64,000 nt of DNA from Candidatus Barnesiella excrementavium (GTDB taxonomy: Bacteria; Bacteroidota; Bacteroidia; Bacteroidales; Barnesiellaceae): assembly GCA_019115485.1 (NCBI GenBank), contig DXDM01000016.1:1-64000 (forward strand), written 5' to 3'. The notes beneath the pieces are model-generated. The model ran no database searches. It was not told where the DNA came from and saw nothing but the letters and a program-made list of their open reading frames with translations. The position numbers were made by a program, and so were the translations under genes. Shown here piece after piece: positions 17,877 to 26,306 of this stretch (the first letter of the stretch is position 1; each line of letters begins with the position of its first letter).

Positions 17877-17952
17877 ACTATTTACTCATCAACTGTCAAA
17901 AACGATAGGTGTATCGTCTCTCTCCCTTTCGGACAATACAAAGATAGCACCA

Positions 17953-17979
17953 TACCTGCGCATAAGATATGCGCAGGTA
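17953..17979. repeat. Perfect 12-bp inverted repeat between the efflux operon and bcp-recA
   Basis: TACCTGCGCATA (17953-17964) and TATGCGCAGGTA (17968-17979) are exact reverse complements around the triplet AGA. The hairpin lies 37 bases past the stop of the last efflux gene. Neither strand has a T-run after it, so it is not a classical terminator. It ends 7 bp upstream (minus strand) of an isolated TATCTTTG box; an operator or an mRNA 3'-end stabiliser are both possible. Confidence 0.6.
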
Positions 17980-18015
17980 AGTTAATAAAAGTTTAATACA
18001 TGATAATCCGGAGAC

Positions 18016-19125
18016 TCACGACTGCTTTTTGTAGGTAAGGGCTGCCACGGCATTGAAGAGCCCGGCAAAGCCCACCAGAGCGACATACTGCGGCCACAAC
18101 TCCACAACCGAAGCTCCTTTGAGATAGACGGCCCGCATCACCGTGACAAAGTAGCGGGGAGGCAACAGATAGGTGATATCGCGGGCCCAGGAGGGCATCG
18201 ACTCGATGGGGGTGAGCAGTCCGCTCATGAGTACAAAAATCATGATGAAGAAGAACATCACAAACATGGTCTGCTGCATGGTCGAGGAGCGGTTGGCAAT
18301 GATAATACCCAACCCCGACATGGTAAGTATGAAAAAGAGGGCGGCCAGGTAGACGGCGCCTACCGAGCCGGCGGGCGTGAGCCCATAGACCCACCAGGCC
18401 AACAGCATGGCGAGGGTAAGCACCACGAAACCGATAATCCAATAGGGTATGAGCTTGGCCAGCGTAAAGAGGAATCGGCTCACCGGCGTGACGTTTATCT
18501 GCTCGATGGTGCCAAACTCCTTCTCGCTCACGAGATTCAACCCGGGCAGGAAGCCGCAGATGAGTATCAGCAGGATAATCATTAGGGCTGGCACCATGAA
18601 ATAGGGATAGTTGAGTGTGGGGTTATACCGGTTCTGCACGGCAAAGAGGTCGGCCTGAACCACGGGCGACTGCTCCTGCCGCACCTCGGTGAGGGCCTGC
18701 TGCACGATTTGAGCCATATACTGCGACCCCAGACCGCCTTTGAGAGCATTGGTTCCGTTCACATCGATGCCGATGCGCCGGGGTGAACTACCGGCGAGCG
18801 AGAGCTCGAACGATTCGGGAATGGAGAGTATCACATCGGCCTTACCGGCTTCGAGTGTGGCATAGGCCTCCTCGTAGCTCCCGGTCACCCCCCTGAGGGT
18901 AAAGTAGTCCGACGCCCGCAACTTCTCCACGATACGGCGCGAAAGTTCGGAGTGGTCGTTGTCGACCACCGACACCCCCACATGACGCACGTCCATCGTC
19001 GCCACCCAGGGAATGACCAGCATCACCAACAACGGGAAGAGTATCACCATCTTGGGCATAAAGGCGTTGCGTATGAACTGCCTGAACTCCTTTTCGAGTA
19101 AAACGCGCAAGGTTCTCATCGTCAT
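18016..19125 (-). CDS. ABC-2 type transporter permease (second of two, YbhR/YhhJ-like)
   Basis: A 369-aa inner-membrane permease: one N-terminal helix (about 25-45), a large periplasmic domain (about 50-165) and five more helices in the C-terminal half with the ABC-2 pattern FLPGLNLVSEKEFGTIEQINVTPVSR. The start codon overlaps the stop of the preceding permease (ATGA, 19122-19125), so the two are translationally coupled. It is the last gene of the tetR efflux operon and probably forms a heterodimer with the other permease. Confidence 0.9.
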   Translation of the reverse strand: MTMRTLRVLLEKEFRQFIRNAFMPKMVILFPLLVMLVIPWVATMDVRHVGVSVVDNDHSELSRRIVEKLRASDYFTLRGVTGSYEEAYATLEAGKADVILSIPESFELSLAGSSPRRIGIDVNGTNALKGGLGSQYMAQIVQQALTEVRQEQSPVVQADLFAVQNRYNPTLNYPYFMVPALMIILLILICGFLPGLNLVSEKEFGTIEQINVTPVSRFLFTLAKLIPYWIIGFVVLTLAMLLAWWVYGLTPAGSVGAVYLAALFFILTMSGLGIIIANRSSTMQQTMFVMFFFIMIFVLMSGLLTPIESMPSWARDITYLLPPRYFVTVMRAVYLKGASVVELWPQYVALVGFAGLFNAVAALTYKKQS

Positions 19126-20219
19126 TCGAGTTTATCGTTAAACTTTTTGAGGGCCACCCCCACCAGTACCACGGTCATGGCCAACAGAATCACACTCTCC
19201 TGCCACACCGCCGGGAACGACTGTCCGCCAATCATCAGCTTGCGCACCGCCTCGATATACCAGCGGGCGGGGATTACACACGAGACGGCCTGCAAGATGC
19301 CGGGCATATTCTCGACCGGGAAGAGCATGCCCGAGAGCATGATGACCGGCAGCATGAGCAGCATGCCCGAGATGAGTATCGCCACCACCTGCGTGTGCGA
19401 AACGGTCGAGATGAAGAGCCCCAGTGCCAGCGAAAGCAGCAGGTAGAGCAGCGAGAGGCCCACCAGCCCGGCGACGGACCCCGTCATGGGCACACCCAGC
19501 ACATAACGGGCCAGCAGCAGAATGACGGTGAGGTTGAGGCACGAGAGGAGGAAATAGGGTATCATCTTGGCCGAGATAATCCAAATGGGACGCACCGGCG
19601 AGACGAGCAGTACCTCCATCGAACCGCTCTCCTTCTCGCGCACAATCGAGACCGAAGTCATCATGGCGCAGATAAGAATAAAGACGAGTCCCATAAGTCC
19701 GGGCACGAAATTGTAGGAACTCTTCATCTGCGGATTATAGAGGATACGCACCGCCGGAGCCGAGTCGGCCGTCACCGAACCGTCGGTCTGGAAGGCCCGT
19801 TGCAGGTAGACCAGTCCGGTACCGGCGTTGTTGGGGTTCGAGGCATCGAGAATGAACTGCACGGCCGCCTCGTCGACAGCCCCGGCAGCGGCTTGCTCGA
19901 CCAACCGGTCGTAATCGTCGGTAAAGACCACCACGGCCGCCGCCTGTCCGCTGCGCAACACCCGGTCGATGCGCGACTGATCGATATACCCCTTGAAGGT
20001 AAAATAGGGATTGACGCGCATGCGCTCGACCTGCTGTCGCACCGCCTCGGTGCGGTTGGGAGCCACGGCAAAGAACTCGATGTTGTTCACCTCGGTCGAG
20101 ATGGCAAACCCGAAGAGCAGCACCTGCACCACCGGCATGAGCAGCACGACAAGCATCGTGCGCCGGTCGCGCAGAATGTGAAGCGTCTCTTTCTTGACAA
20201 AATGTAAAAAACCACTCAT
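19122..20219 (-). CDS. ABC-2 type transporter permease (first of two, YbhS-like)
   Basis: A 365-aa permease with the same layout as its neighbour: N-terminal helix (about 22-42), a periplasmic domain of about 135 residues, and five C-terminal helices including SIVREKESGSMEVLLVSPVR, the coupling-helix region of ABC-2 exporters. The frame is open upstream to 20810 inside the ATPase gene; MSGFLHFVKKETLHILRD at 20219, two bases after the ATPase stop, is the proper start. Confidence 0.9.
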   Translation of the reverse strand: MSGFLHFVKKETLHILRDRRTMLVVLLMPVVQVLLFGFAISTEVNNIEFFAVAPNRTEAVRQQVERMRVNPYFTFKGYIDQSRIDRVLRSGQAAAVVVFTDDYDRLVEQAAAGAVDEAAVQFILDASNPNNAGTGLVYLQRAFQTDGSVTADSAPAVRILYNPQMKSSYNFVPGLMGLVFILICAMMTSVSIVREKESGSMEVLLVSPVRPIWIISAKMIPYFLLSCLNLTVILLLARYVLGVPMTGSVAGLVGLSLLYLLLSLALGLFISTVSHTQVVAILISGMLLMLPVIMLSGMLFPVENMPGILQAVSCVIPARWYIEAVRKLMIGGQSFPAVWQESVILLAMTVVLVGVALKKFNDKLE

Positions 20220-20221
20220 AG

Positions 20222-20965
20222 CTATTCCCTCCGTTTTGCGCCCCGGGCCAAGATGCGGAACACCTCGTCCATCGACCCGGCCCCAAACTTGCTCTTCAAT
20301 TCGGCCGGAGCCCCCAGGGCCTCGATTTTTCCGTCGACCATAATCGACACCCGCGAGCAATACTCGGCCTCGTCCATATAGTGTGTGGTGACGAAGACGG
20401 TTGTGCCACCTGCCGCCGCCTCGTAAATCATCTCCCAGAACTGCCGGCGGGTCACCGGGTCGACCCCGCCCGTGGGCTCGTCGAGAAAGACCACCTCGGG
20501 CCGGTGCAGCGTGGCTACCGAGAAGGCCAGTTTCTGCTTCCAACCCAGCGGGAGCGCCCCCACCAGCGTATCGGCTTCGCTCCTGAAATGGAGCCGGTTG
20601 AGCACGGCCACCGTGCGCCGCAGCGTCTCGTAACGGTCCAGACCGTAGATGCCGGCGTAGAGGCGTATGTTCTCGCGCACGGTGAGGTCGTCGTAGAGCG
20701 AGAACTTCTGACTCATGTACCCGATATGACGCTTGATCTGCTCGCCCTGTGTCACCACGTCGAAACCGGCCACCTGCCCGCTGCCCGAAGTGGGATAGCT
20801 CAACCCGCACAGCATGCGCATGGCGGTCGTCTTACCGGCGCCGTTGGCTCCCAGAAACCCGAATATCTCGCCCCGCCGCACCTCGAAGGTGATGTGGTCG
20901 ACGGCGGTAAAGCTGCCGAAGCATTTGCACAAGTCGTGCACCGATATGATTATGTCATCGCTCAT
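20222..20965 (-). CDS. ABC transporter ATP-binding protein (second of two)
   Basis: A 247-aa nucleotide-binding subunit. It has Walker A GANGAGKT (about 39-46), the Q-loop in GYMSQKFSLYDDLTV, Walker B VVFLDEPTGGVDP and the H-loop FVTTHYMDEAEYC. The ABC signature is degenerate: the segment before Walker B reads GALPLGWKQKLAF instead of LSGGQ, so the catalytic half supplied by this signature may be weak. Together with the following ATPase it corresponds to the two fused halves of E. coli YbhF. Confidence 0.92.
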   Translation of the reverse strand: MSDDIIISVHDLCKCFGSFTAVDHITFEVRRGEIFGFLGANGAGKTTAMRMLCGLSYPTSGSGQVAGFDVVTQGEQIKRHIGYMSQKFSLYDDLTVRENIRLYAGIYGLDRYETLRRTVAVLNRLHFRSEADTLVGALPLGWKQKLAFSVATLHRPEVVFLDEPTGGVDPVTRRQFWEMIYEAAAGGTTVFVTTHYMDEAEYCSRVSIMVDGKIEALGAPAELKSKFGAGSMDEVFRILARGAKRRE

Positions 20966-21876
20966 TGCTGCATCAGTTTCATGAATACATCTTCAATACC
21001 GGCCGGCACCGGTTCTACCGTAACCGACCCGAAACCCCGCTGCCGCAACTGCCGTTCGAAGGCCCGGGCATCGAACCCCTCGGCCACCACCAGATGGTGG
21101 GCGGCCCCGAAGGGGTAGCACTCCTTCACCCCCTCGGCCCGACGGGCTTCGAGCAACAGGCCGTACATGTCGTCGCCCGACAGGGCATAGAGCGGCGCAT
21201 CGAACCGCGACACAATCCCGGCCGGGGTATCGACACCCAGCAGATGCCCGTTGTTACAGAGGGCAATGCGATCGCAACGGCACGCTTCGTCCATGTAAGG
21301 GGTGGAGACCAAAATCGAGATGCCCTTCTGCTTCAAGTCGGAGAGCATGTCCCAGAACTCCCCGCGCGAAACGGCATCGACGCCCGTGGTAGGCTCGTCG
21401 AGAAAGAGCACCGAGGGGCGGTGTATGAGGGCGCAACACAGGGCCAGCTTCTGCTTCATGCCGCCCGACAGCTTCCCGGCCCGCCGCTTGCGGAAGGGCT
21501 CTATCTGCCGGTAGATGGGGGCAATCCAGTCGTAAGCCTCCCGCACCTTCACCCCGAACAGGGCGGCGAAGAAGTCGAGATTCTCGGCCACCGACAGGTC
21601 GGGATAGAGCGAGAAGCGACCCGGCATATACCCCACCCGCCTGCGTATCTCGCGGTACTGGGTCACGATGTCGAAACCGTCGACCGTCGCGCCCCCCTCA
21701 TCGGGATCGAGCAACGTGGCCAACAACCGGAACAGGGTGGTCTTGCCCGCACCGTCGGGCCCAATCAAGCCGAACAGTTCGCCCCGCCGCACCTCGAACG
21801 TAATCTGTTCGAGAGCCGTGAGGGTACCGTATCGCTTGGTAAGTCCCCGTACCTCTATGGCATTCTGTGGTATCAT
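20962..21876 (-). CDS. ABC transporter ATP-binding protein (first of two)
   Basis: A 304-aa nucleotide-binding subunit with Walker A GPDGAGKT (Asp in place of the common Asn), an intact signature KLSGGMKQKLAL, Walker B VLFLDEPTTGVD and H-loop LVSTPYMDEACRC in which the usual His is replaced by Pro. A C-terminal extension of about 80 residues resembles the ABC-2 ATPase regulatory tail. The ATG at 21876 (MIPQNAIEVRGLTKRYG) is chosen; the frame opens at 21927. Its stop overlaps the next start by four bases (20962-20965). The two ATPases have complementary defects, typical of an asymmetric pair. Confidence 0.92.
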   Translation of the reverse strand: MIPQNAIEVRGLTKRYGTLTALEQITFEVRRGELFGLIGPDGAGKTTLFRLLATLLDPDEGGATVDGFDIVTQYREIRRRVGYMPGRFSLYPDLSVAENLDFFAALFGVKVREAYDWIAPIYRQIEPFRKRRAGKLSGGMKQKLALCCALIHRPSVLFLDEPTTGVDAVSRGEFWDMLSDLKQKGISILVSTPYMDEACRCDRIALCNNGHLLGVDTPAGIVSRFDAPLYALSGDDMYGLLLEARRAEGVKECYPFGAAHHLVVAEGFDARAFERQLRQRGFGSVTVEPVPAGIEDVFMKLMQQ

Positions 21877-21901
21877 CGCTATCGATTCAGAATCGGGGTT
21901 A

Positions 21902-22798
21902 TCACTTTTCGGGCAATCGCACCTCACCGTAAAGACCTATCTTCAACAGGCCGTCGTTCTCGACCGCAATCTTCACGGCATAGACCAGATTGGCCCGGGT
22001 GTCGCGGGTTTGAATCGTCTTGGGGGTAAACTCGCTCTCCGAGGCTATCCAGGTGATGCGGCCGGGATACTCCCGCTGCTGGTCGCCGCCGAAATCGGCC
22101 ACGACGGTCACCTCCTGCCCCACCTTCAACCGAGCCAACTGGTCGGAGGTAAAGTAGGCCCGCAGGTAGAGACGGTTCATGTCGGCCACCTTCATGAGGG
22201 GACGTCCGGCTGCCGCCAACTCGCCCGCCTCGCTATACTTGACCAGCACCGACCCGTCGATGGGCGAGGCAATGCGGCACTTGGCCAACCGGTCCTCGAT
22301 CTGTGCAATCTGCAAATCGACCGCCGAGGCATTGGCATCGAGTGCCGAGGTATTGTTTTCGAGGTTGGAGAGCAACGCCTCCAACTGGCCGTTCAAGACC
22401 CGTATCGAAGCGTTGATGTCGTCGAACTGCTTGGTCGTGGCCGCCCCGTCGTTCAACAGGTTCTCCACCCGGCTGCGCTCCCTCTCCTGCTGGGCTATCT
22501 GGCTGCGCAGAGCCGAGGCCTGCTTGGCTATGTCGGGGCGGTTGCTGTGAATCGAGGCACGCTGCCGTTCGAGTTGCAGCTTCTGCAAATACAACTGCAC
22601 GGTATCTATCGCCCCCACCTGACGACCGGCCACGAGCGTATCGCCCTCCTCTACATCGAAATAGAGAATGCGTCCCGTAGCCTCGGCCGAGACCACCACC
22701 TCGGTAGCTTCGAAAGTGCCCGTCGCATCGAAATCGTCACGGTTGCCGCACGCAACCAGAAGCAGCGGCACGATGCTGTAAACTGCGATTTTTTTCAT
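21902..22798 (-). CDS. HlyD-family periplasmic adaptor lipoprotein (membrane fusion protein)
   Basis: A 298-aa adaptor linking the inner-membrane ABC exporter to the TolC channel. The signal peptide ends in LLVAC (lipidated Cys17). A split biotinyl-lipoyl domain (EVVVSAEATGRILYFDVEEG and CRIASPIDGSVLVKYSEAGE) flanks a long alpha-helical hairpin (about 75-170), followed by a beta-barrel domain. Similar in layout to E. coli YbhG. It is 12 bases after tolC and 25 bases before the first ATPase. Confidence 0.92.
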   Translation of the reverse strand: MKKIAVYSIVPLLLVACGNRDDFDATGTFEATEVVVSAEATGRILYFDVEEGDTLVAGRQVGAIDTVQLYLQKLQLERQRASIHSNRPDIAKQASALRSQIAQQERERSRVENLLNDGAATTKQFDDINASIRVLNGQLEALLSNLENNTSALDANASAVDLQIAQIEDRLAKCRIASPIDGSVLVKYSEAGELAAAGRPLMKVADMNRLYLRAYFTSDQLARLKVGQEVTVVADFGGDQQREYPGRITWIASESEFTPKTIQTRDTRANLVYAVKIAVENDGLLKIGLYGEVRLPEK

Positions 22799-22810
22799 CT
22801 TGTTCAGGAT

Positions 22811-24097
22811 TTATCGGTTCATCGTATGTTTGAGTTCATAAAGGGTTTTCAGCAACTCGATTTCGCGCATGCTGCGGGCCATCGAAGCGGTAGCCTCGTC
22901 GGTAATCTTCATCAGCAGGTCGTGCGTGTCGATGACCCCGTTGCGCAACTTCGACTCGGCCGCCTCGCGTACCGACCGTCGCAGAGCCACGATGCGGTCG
23001 TCGTCGGCCAAGGCTCGGCGCAACCGGGCGATATCGCCCTGGTTCTGCATAGTCTGCAACTGCGTGTTGAAGAGGAAGATATCGCGTTGCACCTCGACCT
23101 GCCTGCGGGCGGTGCGCAACTTGTCGAGATTGTTCTTCTGGGTGTAGTAGGCACCGAAGTTCCACGACAGCTTCACCCCCAGCAGGGCGTTCCAACTCCA
23201 ATCACTGTTCATCATGCCCTGCATGAAATCGAGGCCGGGATAGCCGTAATAGCCCTGAGCAAAGAGTCCCAGGCGAGGCATCGACGACGATTTCACCAGA
23301 CGCTCCTGAGCCGAGAGCCGGTCGATTTTCGCGGCAAACAACGACAGCTCGGGACGCTCGTTTCCGCCCATCGGCGCCTCCACCACAGCCGGTCGCAGCA
23401 GCGTGCGGTCGCCCAGCGCCTCACCGATAAAGAGACCCAACATGCCGCGGTAACTCTCCCGCGAAGCCTCGAACTGCCCCAACTGCTGCCCCACGGTGAG
23501 CAGCTCGGCCTCCAACACGTCGGCATCGCTCTGCATGGCTACCCCGTTGCGCTGCAAGGCCTCGACCTTGGCCAGATTGCTTCGCAGCAGCTCCTGCGTC
23601 AACCGCATCTGAGCGATACGTTCGTCGAGCAGCAGGATACCGAAATAGAGATCGTCGATGCGACCGTCGAGGCTGTACATCTCGACATCGGCCGACGAGC
23701 GCTGTTCGGCGGCTTCGGCCCGAGCCATACCCCGGTCGGCAGCCGACTTGCCCCCGTCCCAAATGGTCTGATTCAGTTCCAACGCCACCTTGTACTGGTC
23801 TTGCCTCAATCCAGGAATCTCCACCCCCTGTCGGGAGAGCATGCCGGTAAGCACCTCGGGAAAGGTGGGCACATCGGTCTGCCACGTGGCCTGGGCCGAC
23901 AGCGCCACCTGCGGAATCCAGGCCCGGGCGGCATTGGAGAGGTTGTACGACTCGGTCTGGCGTATCAAATCGTATTGCCGTATCTCGGGATAGTGTTCCC
24001 GAGCCATCTGCCGGCAATCGTCGAGCGTAAGTTGGGCCCGGGCCCCCACAAGGCCACACCACAGCCCCAGACACAAAACAACGACACGTTTCATCAT
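22811..24097 (-). CDS. TolC-family outer membrane efflux protein
   Basis: A 428-aa outer-membrane channel component with signal peptide (about 1-21, ending ARAQ) and two internally repeated OEP units made of long helices and short barrel strands (LTLDDCRQMAREHYPEI at the start is typical). The start ATGATGA overlaps the tetR stop by four bases (24094-24097), so it is coupled to the regulator. An alternative start one codon downstream exists. Confidence 0.92.
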   Translation of the reverse strand: MMKRVVVLCLGLWCGLVGARAQLTLDDCRQMAREHYPEIRQYDLIRQTESYNLSNAARAWIPQVALSAQATWQTDVPTFPEVLTGMLSRQGVEIPGLRQDQYKVALELNQTIWDGGKSAADRGMARAEAAEQRSSADVEMYSLDGRIDDLYFGILLLDERIAQMRLTQELLRSNLAKVEALQRNGVAMQSDADVLEAELLTVGQQLGQFEASRESYRGMLGLFIGEALGDRTLLRPAVVEAPMGGNERPELSLFAAKIDRLSAQERLVKSSSMPRLGLFAQGYYGYPGLDFMQGMMNSDWSWNALLGVKLSWNFGAYYTQKNNLDKLRTARRQVEVQRDIFLFNTQLQTMQNQGDIARLRRALADDDRIVALRRSVREAAESKLRNGVIDTHDLLMKITDEATASMARSMREIELLKTLYELKHTMNR

Positions 24098-24717
24098 AGC
24101 TCTTGTTTTTTGATTCGACGCATAATTACTTCGATATTTTCGACCTTGCGCATCTCGAAGAAATGGCTCCGGTCGGCGGCAATACTGCCGAATATAGGTT
24201 CGATAAGAGGATAAGCGATAAAGGGGAATACATTGAGGCAGACGATGTCGAGCAAAAGCTCTCGCACATCGATAGCGACAATCTCGCCCCGCCCGGCCAG
24301 CTGGTTCAACTCCCGTTGCAGTTGCTGCATGAGGCCGTTGGCTATGCTCGAAATATTCTCGCGCATCATCTCATACCGTTCAGGGCGCGAAAAAACCTCG
24401 TTCACGATAAAGCGGGGCAGGTCGGGATTCTCCTCCAAAAAGTCGAAATGGCGCACGATACCCTCTTTCAACCGATCCAGCAACGGGAGTTCGGGATTGT
24501 CGAAAGCCGTCAGCACCGACTGTCCCATAAGCTTCATCTTGTCGGCGAGTATGCGGTCGAAGAGCAACTCCTTGCTCCTGAAATAGTAGTGGAGCATGGC
24601 ATGCGTCACACCGGCCACCCGGGCTATCGACGCCGTCTTGGCTCCATCGAATCCCCGGAGCATGAACTCCTGCTCGGCTGCCTTCAAAATATCGGCTTCG
24701 GTATCTTTGGTTTTCAT
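24094..24717 (-). CDS. TetR-family transcriptional regulator of the efflux operon
   Basis: A 207-aa repressor-type protein. The N-terminal helix-turn-helix (about 8-55: ILKAAEQEFMLRGFDGAKTASIARVAGVTHAMLHYYFRSKE) is a good TetR_N domain, and the C-terminal part is an all-helical ligand domain. It is the first gene of a seven-gene operon (tetR-tolC-hlyD-ATPase-ATPase-permease-permease), the same set as E. coli cecR-ybhG-ybhF-ybhS-ybhR plus a TolC gene. A palindrome at the promoter suggests autoregulation. The ligand is unknown. Confidence 0.9.
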   Translation of the reverse strand: MKTKDTEADILKAAEQEFMLRGFDGAKTASIARVAGVTHAMLHYYFRSKELLFDRILADKMKLMGQSVLTAFDNPELPLLDRLKEGIVRHFDFLEENPDLPRFIVNEVFSRPERYEMMRENISSIANGLMQQLQRELNQLAGRGEIVAIDVRELLLDIVCLNVFPFIAYPLIEPIFGSIAADRSHFFEMRKVENIEVIMRRIKKQEL

Positions 24718-24754
24718 ACTGGGCTACATCAATAAAACAGTTTAACAAAAATGT

Positions 24755-24803
24755 CTAACAAAATTGTTAGTACAAAACTAACTAATTTCCAAGAGAAAAG
24801 CAA
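24755..24803 (-). promoter_or_regulatory. Promoter and putative TetR operator of the efflux operon
   Basis: On the minus strand TTG (24803-24801), a 20-bp spacer and TAGTTTTG (24780-24773) form a consensus promoter. The palindrome CTAACAA-AA-TTGTTAG (24755-24770) begins directly after the -7 box and covers the expected transcription start, a classical place for an autorepressor. It lies about 40 bases before the tetR ATG. Confidence 0.7.
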
Positions 24804-24974
24804 GGGCGCATCTACATGTTTTACAACATGCAATACGCCCAATACTCTCGGCCCATATCCCGAGGTCTTGTCCCGCTGTTTGCCCGGTTCCTGCACGCCT
24901 GCCCAGCCTCCATACAGTCCGCCCACGCCCACAGTCCGAGCTGCTCCTGCCACCCACCTGCCCCGTGAAAAACA

Positions 24975-25009
24975 GTCGAGGCCGCCCCACCCTGCGGGAC
25001 AGCCTCGAC
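24975..25009 (-). terminator. Terminator after the saccharopine-dehydrogenase-like gene
   Basis: An 8-bp stem, GTCGAGGC (24975-24982) with GCCTCGAC (25002-25009), encloses a GC-rich loop that can pair further. On the minus strand it is followed by TGTTTTTC. It lies 26 bases after the stop codon. Confidence 0.7.
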
Positions 25010-25035
25010 CAGAAAAACAAGTTTGGTTATTGGAT

Positions 25036-26232
25036 TTACAATTCGATATCGCCATTGAACACCTCGTGCCAGGGCAAACCCTGCTTGTTGAGTTGCTCCA
25101 TGAAGGGGTCGGGATCGAACTCCTCGACGTTGTGAACGCCCGGCTTGTTCCACTTGCCGGTGAGGAACATCATGGCACCGATCATGGCCGGCACACCCGT
25201 GGTGTAGCTTACGCCCTGTGCTCCGGTTTCGAGGTAGGCGGCATGGTGGCTGCAATTGTTATAGACATAGTAGGTCAACTCCTTGCCCTCCTTGTCGATA
25301 CCGCGAATGCGGCAGCCAATCGAAGTCTCGCCCGTGTAGTTCTTGCCCAGGTCGCCCGGGTTGGGCAACACGGCTTTGAGGAACTGGATAGGCACAATCT
25401 CCATGCCGTTGTACATGATGGGCTCGATGCTGGCCATGCCGATGTCCTGGATTACCCGCAGGTGCGTGAGATACTCCTGCCCGAAGGTCATCCAGAAGCG
25501 GGCCCGTTTAAGCGTGGGATAGTTTTTCACCAGCGACTCCAACTCCTCGTGATAGATAAGGTACGACTCTTTGGGGCCGATGTTGGGATAGGTGAGCGGG
25601 CGGTGAATCTCGTGCGGTTCGGTCTCGATCCACTGGCCGTTCTCGTAGTACTTGCCCTTTTGAGTCACCTCGCGGATATTGATTTCGGGGTTGAAGTTGG
25701 TGGCAAAAGCCTTGCCGTGATTGCCGGCGTTGCAGTCGACTATGTCGAGGTATTGCATCTCCTTGAAGTAATGCTTGGCGGCATAGGCGGTATAAACACC
25801 ACTCACACCCGGGTCGAAACCGCAACCCAGAATGGCGGTGAGGCCGGCCTGCTCGAAACGTTCGCGATAGGCCCATTGCCACTTGTACTCATACTTGGCC
25901 TCGTCGAGGGGCTCGTAGTTGGCCGTGTCGAGGTAGTTGACCCCACAGTGCAGACAGGCGTCCATGATGGTGAGGTCCTGATAGGGCAAAGCCACGTTAA
26001 TCACAATATCGGGCTTGTGTTTCTTGAACAAAGCCACCAACTCGTCCACCTTGTCGGCATCGACGCGGTCGGTCACAATGCGGCTGTCGCCTATGGCCTT
26101 GGCAATAGCATCACATTTGGATTGCGTACGGCTGGCCAAAACGATTTCGGTAAACACATCGGGGTTCTGCGCCACCTTGTGGGCCACCACCGTTCCTACG
26201 CCACCGGCGCCAATAATAAGAACTTTTCCCAT
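25036..26232 (-). CDS. Saccharopine dehydrogenase family protein, probably carboxynorspermidine/carboxyspermidine dehydrogenase
   Basis: A 398-aa NAD(P)-dependent enzyme: Rossmann motif VLIIGAGGVGTVVAHKVAQ at the start, then the saccharopine-reductase-like fold with GVNYLDTANYEP and GCGFDPGVSGVYTAYA. This length and these motifs match the Bacteroidales enzymes that join diamine and aspartate semialdehyde to carboxy(nor)spermidine, a step of polyamine synthesis. A lysine-pathway role is a less likely reading. The partner decarboxylase (NspC) is not in the window. The ATG at 26232 is chosen because it directly precedes the Rossmann strand. Confidence 0.85.
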   Translation of the reverse strand: MGKVLIIGAGGVGTVVAHKVAQNPDVFTEIVLASRTQSKCDAIAKAIGDSRIVTDRVDADKVDELVALFKKHKPDIVINVALPYQDLTIMDACLHCGVNYLDTANYEPLDEAKYEYKWQWAYRERFEQAGLTAILGCGFDPGVSGVYTAYAAKHYFKEMQYLDIVDCNAGNHGKAFATNFNPEINIREVTQKGKYYENGQWIETEPHEIHRPLTYPNIGPKESYLIYHEELESLVKNYPTLKRARFWMTFGQEYLTHLRVIQDIGMASIEPIMYNGMEIVPIQFLKAVLPNPGDLGKNYTGETSIGCRIRGIDKEGKELTYYVYNNCSHHAAYLETGAQGVSYTTGVPAMIGAMMFLTGKWNKPGVHNVEEFDPDPFMEQLNKQGLPWHEVFNGDIEL

Positions 26233-26306
26233 TTGTAATATTCTGTTATATTCGATTTTCCTGAATTTCGCCCGGTCGACCGGTCGACAAGGCATCAATC
26301 ATTTTT

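Larger units (their letters stand above)
24718..25035. other. Intergenic region between tetR and the saccharopine-dehydrogenase-like gene
   Basis: This 318-bp gap holds the tetR promoter/operator at its low end and the terminator of the gene at 25036 near its high end. Between about 24805 and 24965 nothing further could be recognised. Confidence 0.5.

Noticed and set aside
17778-17996. Small plus-strand open frames upstream of bcp
   Set aside because: They cover the bcp-recA promoters and the inverted repeat; no protein-like pattern.
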